Shown here: piece by piece, positions 23,351-29,525 of the stretch
Layout: each line of letters begins with the position of its first letter
How positions within the stretch are numbered: position 1 is the first letter of the stretch
Origin: Saccoglossus kowalevskii
Taxonomy: Eukaryota; Hemichordata; Enteropneusta; Harrimaniidae
Direction: 5' to 3'
Length of the DNA: 29,525 bases
NCBI RefSeq assembly: GCF_000003605.2
Contig: NW_003113241.1
Location: forward strand, 1 to 29,525
Program-made: the position numbers and the translations under genes
The notes under the pieces: model-generated
The model's database searches: none
Told to the model about the DNA's origin: nothing
What the model saw: the letters and a program-made list of their open reading frames with translations, nothing else

Positions 23351-24264
23351 GAATTGTTCAAACACTCAGTAAAGCTGAATTGTTCAAACACTCAGTAAAG
23401 CTGAATTGTTCAAACACTCAGTACAGCTGAAATGTTCAAACACTCAGTAAAGCTGAAATGTTCAAGGACTCAGTAAAGCTGAAATGTTCAAGGACTCAGT
23501 AAAGCTGAATTGTTCAAGGACTCAGTAAAGCTGCATTGTTCAAACACTCAGTAAAGCTAAATTGTTCAAGCACTCAGTAAAGCTGAATTGTTCAAGCACT
23601 CAGTAAAGCTGAAATGTTCAAACACTCAGTAAAGCTGAATTGTTCAAGCACTCAGTAAAGCTGAATTGTTCAAACACTCAGTAAAGCTGAATTGTTCAAA
23701 CACTCAGTAAAGCTGAATTGTTCAAACACTCAGTAAAGCTGAAATGTTCAAACACTCAGTAAAGCTGAAATGTCCAAACACTCAGTAAAGCTGAATTGTT
23801 CAAACACTCAGTAAAGCTGAATTGTTCAAACACTCAGTAAAGCTGAAATGTTCAAACACTCAGTAAAGCTGAAATGTTCAAACACTCAGTAAAGCTGAAT
23901 TGTTCAAACACTCAGTAAAGCTGAAATGTTCAAGGACTCAGTAAAGCTGAATTGTTCAAGGACTCAGTAAAGCTGAATTGTTCAAACACTCAGTAAAGCT
24001 GAAATGTTCAAACACTCAGTAAAGCTGAATTGTTGAAGCACTCAGTAAAGCTGAAATGTTCAAACACTCAGTAAAGCTGATTTGTTCAAACACTCAGTAA
24101 AGCTGAATTGTTCAAGCACTCAGTAAGCTGATTGTTCAAGGACTCAGTAAAGCTGAAATGTTCAAGCACTCAGTAAAGCTGATTGTCAAGCACTCAGTAA
24201 AGCTGAAATGTTCAAACACTCAGTAAAGCTGAATTGTTCTACACTCAGTAAAGCTGATTGTTCA
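23351..24264 (+). repeat. 44-monomer duplication, copy 2, right part indel-rich
   Basis: It repeats 22207-23116 at an offset of exactly 1,144 bp: AGTACAG 23420, CTGCATT 23534, TTGAAG monomer 24027. Up to about 24110 the copies differ only by isolated changes (GCTAAATTG near 23560, GATTTG near 24080). From about 24121 the same monomer types continue but with seven one-base losses (AGTAAGCTG, GATTG, TGTCAAG, TTCTACAC, TTCAACAC). The drop in quality within an otherwise matching duplicate suggests consensus error. Confidence 0.82.
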
Positions 24265-24265
24265 A
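24117..24265. other. Indel patch 7 (inside a duplicate with a clean partner)
   Basis: Seven one-base losses in about 150 bp. The paralogous stretch near 22,973-23,121 in the 44-monomer duplicate has the same monomer types without the losses, giving an internal control for judging whether this patch is real. Confidence 0.75.
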
Positions 24266-24591
24266 CACTCAGTAAAGCTGAAATGTTCAAGCACTCAGTA
24301 AAGCTGAAATGTTCAAGCACTCAGTAAAGCTGAAATGTTCAAGCACTCAGTAAAGCTGAATTGTTCAAGCACTCAGTAAAGCAGAAATGTTCAAACACTC
24401 AGTAAAGCTGAAATGTTCAAACACTCAGTAAAGCTGAATTGTTGAAGCACTCAGTAAAGCTGAAATGTTCAAACACTCAGTAAAGCTGAATTGTTCAAAC
24501 ACTCAGTAAAGCTGAATTGTTCAAACACTCAGTAAAGCTGAATTGTTCAAGCACTCAGTAAAGCTGAAATGTTCAAGGACTCAGTAAAGCT

Positions 24592-25059
24592 GAATTGTTC
24601 AAGCACTCAGTAAAGCTGAATTGTTCAAACACTCAGTAAAGCTGAATTGTTCAAACACTCAGTAAAGCTGAATTGTTCAAACACTCAGTAAAGCTGAATT
24701 GTTCAAACACTCAGTACAGCTGAAATGTTCAAACACTCAGTAAAGCTGAAATGTTCAAGGACTCAGTAAAGCTGAATTGTTCAAGGACTCAGTAAAGCTG
24801 CATTGTTCAAGTACTCAGTAAAGCTGAATTGTTGAAGCACTCAGTAAAGCTGAAATGTTCAAACACTCAGTAAAGCTGAATTGTTCAAACACTCAGTAAA
24901 GCTGAATTGTTCAAACACTCAGTAAAGCTGAATTGTTCAAACACTCAGTAAAGCTGAAATGTTCAAACACTCAGTAAAGCTGAAATGTTCAAGGACTCAG
25001 TAAAGCTGAATTGTTCAAGGACTCAGTAAAGCTGAATTGTTCAAACACTCAGTAAATCT
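24592..25059 (+). repeat. 468-bp AGTACAG/GTAC/AAATCTG block, copy 2
   Basis: It matches 18749-19216 throughout (AGTACAG 24713, CAAGTAC 24811, AAATCTG 25054), except that the tenth monomer, at 24826, is the TTGAAGCAC type instead of TTCAACCAC. A change confined to one monomer inside otherwise matching blocks looks like a short gene-conversion tract or a double crossover. Right after the block the sequence enters an indel patch. Confidence 0.86.
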
Positions 25060-25200
25060 GAATGTTCAAACACTCAGTAAGCTGAAATGTTCAAACACTC
25101 AGTAAAGCTGAAATGTTCAAGCACTCAGTAAAGCTGAAATGTTCAAACACTCAGTAAAGCTGAAATGTTCAAGCACTCAGTAAAGCTGAAATTGTTCAAG
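25060..25200. other. Indel patch 8
   Basis: GAATG and AGTAAGC losses near 25062-25081 and a GAAATTG gain near 25191 follow directly after the 468-bp block ending at 25059. Confidence 0.6.
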
Positions 25201-25344
25201 CACTCAGTAAAGCTGAAATGTTCAAGCACTCAGTAAAGCTGAAATGTTCAAGCACTCAGTAAAGCTGAAATGTTCAAGCACTCAGTAAAGCTGAATTGTT
25301 CAAGCACTCAGTAAAGCTGAAATGTTCAAACACTCAGTAAAGCT

Positions 25345-25760
25345 GAAATGTTCAAGCACTCAGTAAAGCTGAAATGTTCAAGCACTCAGTAAAGCTGAAT
25401 TGTTCAAGCACTCAGTAAAGCTGAAATGTTCAAACACTCAGTAAAGCTGAAATGTTCAAGCACTCAGTAAAGCTGAAATGTTCAAGCACTCAGTAAAGCT
25501 GAATTGTTCAAGCATTCAGTAAAGCTGAAATGTTCAAACACTCAGTAAAGCTGAACGGTTCAAGCACTCAGTAAAGCTGAAATGTTCAAGCACTCAGTAA
25601 AGCTGAATTGTTCAAGCACTCAGTAAAGCTGAAATGTTCAAACACTCAGTAAAGCTGAAATGTTCAAACACTCAGTAAAGCTGAAATGTTCAAGCACTCA
25701 GTAAAGCTGAAATGTTCAAGCACTCAGTAAAGCTGAAATGTTCAAGCACTCAGTAAAGCT
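25345..25760 (+). repeat. GAACGG block, copy 4
   Basis: Sixteen monomers matching 8211-8626 with one W-site difference: the monomer between the GCATTCAG (25501) and GAACGG (25553) markers is AA rather than TA. No AGTCAAG monomer precedes it. Confidence 0.82.
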
Positions 25761-27008
25761 GAAATGTTCAAGCACTCAGTAAAGCTGAAATGTTCAAACA
25801 CTCAGTAAAGCTGAAATGTTCAAGCACTCAGTAAAGCTGAAATGTTCAAGCACTCAGTAAAGCTGAAATGTTCAAGCACTCAGTAAAGCTGAAATGTTCA
25901 AGCACTCAGTAAAGCTGAATTGTTCAAGCACTCAGTAAAGCTGAAATGTTCAAACACTCAGTAAAGCTGAATTGTTCAAACACTCAGTAAAGCTGAATTG
26001 TTCAAACACTCAGTAAAGCTGAAATGTTCAAACACTCAGTAAAGCTGAAATGTTCAAGCACTCAGTAAAGCTGAAATGTTCAAGGACTCAGTAAAACTGA
26101 ATTGTTCAAGCACTCAGTAAAGCTGAATTGTTCAAACACTCAGTAAAGCTGAAATGTTCAAACACTCAGTAAAGCTGAAATGTTCAAACACTCAGTAAAG
26201 CTGAATTGTTCAAGCACTCAGTAAAGCTGAATTGTTCAAGGACTCAGTAAAGCTGAAATGTTCAAGCACTCAGTAAAGCTGAATTGTTCAAGGACTCAGT
26301 AAAGCTGAATTGTTCAAACACTCAGTAAAGCTGAATTGTTCAAGCACTCAGTAAAGCTGAAATGTTCAAACACTCAGTAAAGCTGAATTGTTCAAGCACT
26401 CAGTGAAGCTGAAATGTTCAAGGACTCAGTAAAGCTGAATTGTTCAAGGACTCAGTAAAGCTGAATTGTTCAAACACTCAGTAAAGCTGAAATGTTCAAA
26501 CACTCAGTAAAGCTGAAATGTTCAACCACTCAGTAAAGCTGAAATGTTCAAGCACTCAGTAAAGCTGAAATGTTCAAGCACTCAGTAAAGCTGAAATGTT
26601 CAAACACTCAGTAAAGCTGAATTGTTCTAACACTCAGTAAAGCTGAATTGTTCAAACACTCAGTAAAGCTGAATTGTTCAAACACTCAGTAAAGCTGAAA
26701 TGTTCAAACACTCAGTAAAGCTGAATTGTTCAAGCACTCAGTAAAGCTGAAATGTTCAAGCACTCAGTAAAGCTGAAATGTTCAAACACTCAGTAAAGCT
26801 GAATTGTTCAAACACTCAGTAAAGCTGAATTGTTCAAACACTCAGTAAAGCTGAATTGTTCAAACACTCAGTAAAGCTGAAATGTTCAAACACTCAGTAA
26901 AGCTGAATTGTTCAAACACTCAGTAAAGCTGAATTGTTCAAGGACTCAGTAAAGCTGAAATGTTCAAACACTCAGTAAAGCTGAAATGTTCAAACACTCA
27001 GTAAAGCT

Positions 27009-27264
27009 GAATTGTTCAAGGACTCAGTAAAGCTGCATTGTTCAAACACTCAGTAAAGCTGAATTGTTCAAACACTCAGTAAAGCTGCATTGTTCAAGCA
27101 CTCAGTAAAGCTGAAATGTTCAAACACTCAGTAAAGCTGAATTCTTCAAGCACTCGGTAAAGCTGAAATGTTCAAGCACTCAGTAAAGCTGAAATGTTCA
27201 AGGTCTCAGTAAAGCTGAAATGTTCAAACACTCAGTAAAGCTGAATTGTTCAAGGTCTCAGTAA
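27009..27264 (+). repeat. CTGCATT/GAATTCTTC/GGTCTC block
   Basis: It contains two CTGCATT junctions, a GAATTCTTC monomer at 27139 that also carries ACTCGG, and two GGTCTC monomers (near 27204 and 27254). This set of rare variants is otherwise seen together only at 4.2-4.45 kb, so the two are related, although the order is rearranged. Confidence 0.65.
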
Positions 27265-27788
27265 AGCTGAAATGTTCAAACACTCAGTAAAGCTGAAATG
27301 TTCAAGCACTCAGTAAAGCTGAATTGTTCAAGCACTCAGTAAAGCTGAATTGTTCAAACACTCAGTAAAGCTGAAATGTTCAAACACTCAGTAAAGCTGA
27401 AATGTTCAAGCACTCAGTAAAGCTGAAATGTTCAAGCACTCAGTAAAGCTGAAATGTTCAAGCACTCAGTAAAGCTGAATTGTTCAAGCACTCAGTAAAG
27501 CTGAAATGTTCAAGGACTCAGTAAAGCTGAATTGTTCAAGGACTCAGTAAAGCTGAATTGTTCAAACACTCAGTAAAGCTGAAATGTTCAAACACTCAGT
27601 AAAGCTGAAATGTTCAACCACTCAGTAAAGCTGAAATGTTCAAGCACTCAGTAAAGCTGAAATGTTCAAGCACTCAGTAAAGCTGAATTGTTCAAGCACT
27701 CAGTAAAGCTGAAATGTTCAAGCACTCAGTAAAGCTGAAATGTTCAAACACTCAGTAAAGCTGAAATGTTCAAGCACTCAGTAAAGCT

Positions 27789-28074
27789 GAAATGTTCAAA
27801 CACTCGGTAAAGCTGAAATGTTCAAGCACTCGGTAAAGCTGAAATGTTCAAACACTCAGTAAAGCTGAAATGTTCAAGCACTCAGTAAAGCTGAAATGTT
27901 CAAGCACTCAGTAAAGCTGAATTGTTCAAGCACTCAGTAAAGCTGAAATGTTCAAGCACTCAGTAAAGCTGAAATGTTCAAGCACTCAGTAAAGCTGAAA
28001 TGTTCAAGCACTCAGTAAAGCTGAAATGTTCAAGCACTCGGTAAAGCTGAAATGTTCAAGCACTCGGTAAAGCT
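27789..28074 (+). repeat. ACTCGG (CpG-bearing) cluster, copy 2
   Basis: Eleven monomers with ACTCGG at 27805, about 27831, 28039 and about 28065. Order AA* AG* AA AG AG TG AG AG AG AG* AG*. It equals the 14.86-kb cluster with three monomers (AA AG* AA) removed and one extra CGG monomer on the right, followed by an AGTTAAG monomer. Confidence 0.72.
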
Positions 28075-28334
28075 GAAATGTTCAAGCACTCAGTTAAGCT
28101 GAAATGTTCAAGCACTCAGTAAAGCTGAAATGTTCAAACACTCAGTAAAGCTGAAATGTTCAAGCACTCAGTAAAGCTGAAATGTTCAAGCACTCAGTAA
28201 AGCTGAAATGTTCAAGCACTCAGTAAAGCTGAAATGTTCAAGCACTCAGTAAAGCTGAATTGTTCAAGCACTCAGTAAAGCTGAAATGTTCAAGCACTCA
28301 GTAAAGCTGAAATGTTCAAACACTCAGTAAAGCT

Positions 28335-28386
28335 GAATTGTTCAAGGACTCGGTAAAGCTGAATTGTTCAAACACTCAGTAAAGTT
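28335..28386 (+). repeat. CTCGG-AAGTT monomer pair, last copy
   Basis: This is the fourth occurrence of the two-monomer signature (TH with ACTCGG, then TA with AAAGTT). The monomers that follow (AA TA AG) match the copy at 10.2 kb, and then the order diverges to TH TA AC. Confidence 0.75.
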
Positions 28387-29192
28387 GAAATGTTCAAACA
28401 CTCAGTAAAGCTGAATTGTTCAAACACTCAGTAAAGCTGAAATGTTCAAGCACTCAGTAAAGCTGAATTGTTCAAGGACTCAGTAAAGCTGAATTGTTCA
28501 AACACTCAGTAAAGCTGAAATGTTCAACCACTCAGTAAAGCTGAAATGTTCAAGCACTCAGTAAAGCTGAAATGTTCAAGCACTCAGTAAAGCTGAAATG
28601 TTCAAGCACTCAGTAAAGCTGAAATGTTCAAACACTCAGTAAAGCTGAATTGTTCAAACACTCAGTAAAGCTGAATTGTTCAAACACTCAGTAAAGCTGA
28701 ATTGTTCAAACACTCAGTAAAGCTGAATTGTTCAAACACTCAGTAAAGCTGAATTGTTCAAGCACTCAGTAAAGCTGAATTGTTCAAACACTCAGTAAAG
28801 CTGAAATGTTCAAGCACTCAGTAAAGCTGAATTGTTCAAACACTCAGTAAAGCTGAAATGTTCAAGCACTCAGTAAAGCTGAAATGTTCAAGCACTCAGT
28901 AAAGCTGAATTGTTCAAGGACTCAGTAAAGCTGAATTGTTCAAACACTCAGTAAAGCTGAAATGTTCAAACACTCAGTAAAGCTGAATTGTTCAAACACT
29001 CAGTAAAGCTGAAATGTTCAAGCACTCAGTAAAGCTGAAATGTTCAAACACTCAGTAAAGCTGAAATGTTCAAGCACTCAGTAAAGCTGAAATGTTCAAA
29101 CACTCAGTAAAGCTGAATTGTTCAAACACTCAGTAAAGCTGAATTGTTCAAACACTCAGTAAAGCTGAATTGTTCAAGCACTCAGTAAAGCT

Positions 29193-29525
29193 GAATTGTT
29201 CAAACACTCAGTAAAGCTGAAATGTTCAAGCACTCAGTAAAGCTGAATTGTTCAAACACTCAGTAAAGCTGAAATGTTCAAGCACTCAGTAAAGCTGAAA
29301 TGTTCAAGCACTCAGTAAAGCTGAATTGTTCAAGCACTCAGTAAAGCTGAATTGTTCAAGCACTCAGTCAAGCTGAATTGTTCAAACACTCAGTAAAGCT
29401 GAAATGTTCAAGCACTCAGTAAAGCTGAAATGTTCAAGCACTCAGTAAAGCTGAATTGTTCAAGCACTCAGTAAAGCTGAAATGTTCAAACAATCAGTAA
29501 AGCTGAAATGTCAAGCACTCAGTGA
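29193..29525 (+). repeat. Right-end block, copy of 18229-18560
   Basis: All monomers match 18229-18560 (offset 10,964 bp), including AGTCAAG at 29366 and ACAATCAG in the monomer at 29479. Differences are a one-base deletion (AAATGTCAAG, near 29510) and a final AGTGA where AGTAA is expected. The window stops inside this block, so the array continues to the right or the contig ends here. Confidence 0.82.

Larger units (their letters stand above)
1..29525. repeat. 26-bp satellite array, about 1,137 head-to-tail monomers
   Basis: Every base belongs to a tandem repeat of period 26. From GTTC the consensus is GTTCAARCACTCAG (positions 1-14) then TAAAGCTGAAWT (15-26). R at position 7 (G or A) and W at position 25 (A or T) are the two common polymorphic sites. 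The GTAAAGCTGAA core is almost invariant. All monomers point the same way; I saw no inversion, foreign insertion or transposon. Monomers are 26 bp except in small patches of 24-27 bp. The + strand carries TAA and TGA in each monomer and the - strand two TGA, and because 26 is not divisible by 3 every frame is closed within 78 bp; the longest open run for regular monomers is about 23 codons. No start, Shine-Dalgarno, splice or poly(A) arrangement distinguishes any part. Family knowledge: arrays of this length and purity are typical of heterochromatic, pericentromeric or subtelomeric DNA in eukaryotes; the location here is unknown. Confidence 0.97.

Noticed and set aside
1-29525. CRISPR array
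   Set aside because: Repeats are directly adjacent with no spacers; the small differences between units are point variants shared among many monomers, not unique spacers.
1-29525. Coding sequence for a repetitive protein
   Set aside because: The unit length is not a multiple of 3 and each monomer has stop codons on both strands, so every frame ends within 78 bp or less. The ATG at position 2 reads only seven codons before TAA.
1-29525. Telomeric repeats, including long yeast-type units
   Set aside because: There is no TTAGGG- or TTTAGGG-like or G-rich strand, and the unit does not resemble the 23-25-bp yeast telomere repeats I know. A subtelomeric location is still possible.
1-29525. Centromeric satellite with a CENP-B box
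   Set aside because: No TTCGTTGGAAACGGGA-like motif is present. Centromere identity cannot be judged from this sequence alone.
1-29525. Plasmid or phage iterons at a replication origin
   Set aside because: Iteron sets have a few to tens of copies beside a rep gene; here there are over a thousand copies and no gene.
1-29525. Heat-shock element (GAA-N2-TTC)
   Set aside because: The spacing in the monomer is GAA-N3-TTC, one base too long for the canonical element, and no promoter or gene lies nearby.
1-29525. The monomer as an internal duplication of a 12-13-bp ancestor
   Set aside because: TTCAAGC and GTAAAGC share a five-base pattern 12 bp apart, but the rest of the two halves does not align better than chance by eye.

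Overview
The whole 29,525-bp window is one uninterrupted head-to-tail tandem array of a 26-bp repeat, about 1,137 monomers. Correcting about 50 single-base indels seen by eye (net -36) gives (29,525+36)/26 = 1,136.96, so repeat phase is held from end to end. I see no unique sequence, gene, RNA gene, transposon or flank, and both window ends lie inside the array. Written from GTTC, the monomer is GTTCAARCACTCAG followed by TAAAGCTGAAWT (R = G/A at position 7, W = A/T at position 25). It has about 38% GC and no CpG. It is non-coding: 26 is not a multiple of 3, and each monomer has TAA and TGA on the + strand and two TGA on the - strand, so every frame closes within 78 bp or less.

The scale, a short monomer in a pure array of more than 29 kb with no genes, points to satellite DNA of a eukaryotic nuclear genome, resolved by long reads. 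The sequence does not identify the species or the chromosomal location.

Nearly all monomer variety comes from the two two-state sites plus a few rarer variants (GGAC, CCAC, TCTAAC, TTGAAG, CTGTAAAG, AGTCAAG, AGTACAG, AGTAATG, GCAGAAA, GAACGG, ACTCGG, CTGCATT, AAAGTTG). Letter code used below: A or T for W; then G or A for R, H for GGAC, C for CCAC, U for TCTAAC, D for TTGAAGCAC. Read this way, the array is a mosaic of blocks of about 0.3-0.5 kb that recur 2-7 times at irregular spacings: 17, 32, 36, 44, 46, 61, 65 and 225 monomers, and up to about 11 kb. There is no fixed higher-order period. All copies are in the same orientation. This fits repeated unequal exchange, amplification and gene conversion.

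Layout by distinctive blocks: 1.0-2.3 kb, a 32-monomer duplication; 2.47-2.89 kb, the D/H/C block, repeated at 11.17 kb; 3.36-3.90 kb, AATAG/AATGC/AAGTT block, repeated at 7.1 and 13.8 kb; 4.1-4.5 kb, AGTACAG/GGTCTC block, with relatives at 18.8-24.7 and 27.1 kb; 6.9-8.0 kb, a 36-monomer duplication; 8.2-8.65 kb, GAACGG block, also at 12.3, 20.1 and 25.3 kb; 11.2-12.9 kb, a stretch with 17-, 51- and 68-monomer spacings; 14.9-15.2 kb, a CpG-bearing cluster, also at 27.8-28.1 kb; 18.2-20.5 kb, AGTCAAG blocks; 22.2-24.3 kb, a 44-monomer duplication; 29.2-29.5 kb, a copy of 18.2-18.6 kb. Patches of one-base indels in A and T runs look more like unpolished long-read consensus than biology. I found no sign of a new functional system beyond the satellite. 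The points worth following are its mosaic structure, the TGAA-N3-TTCA dyad in each monomer, and the near absence of CpG.
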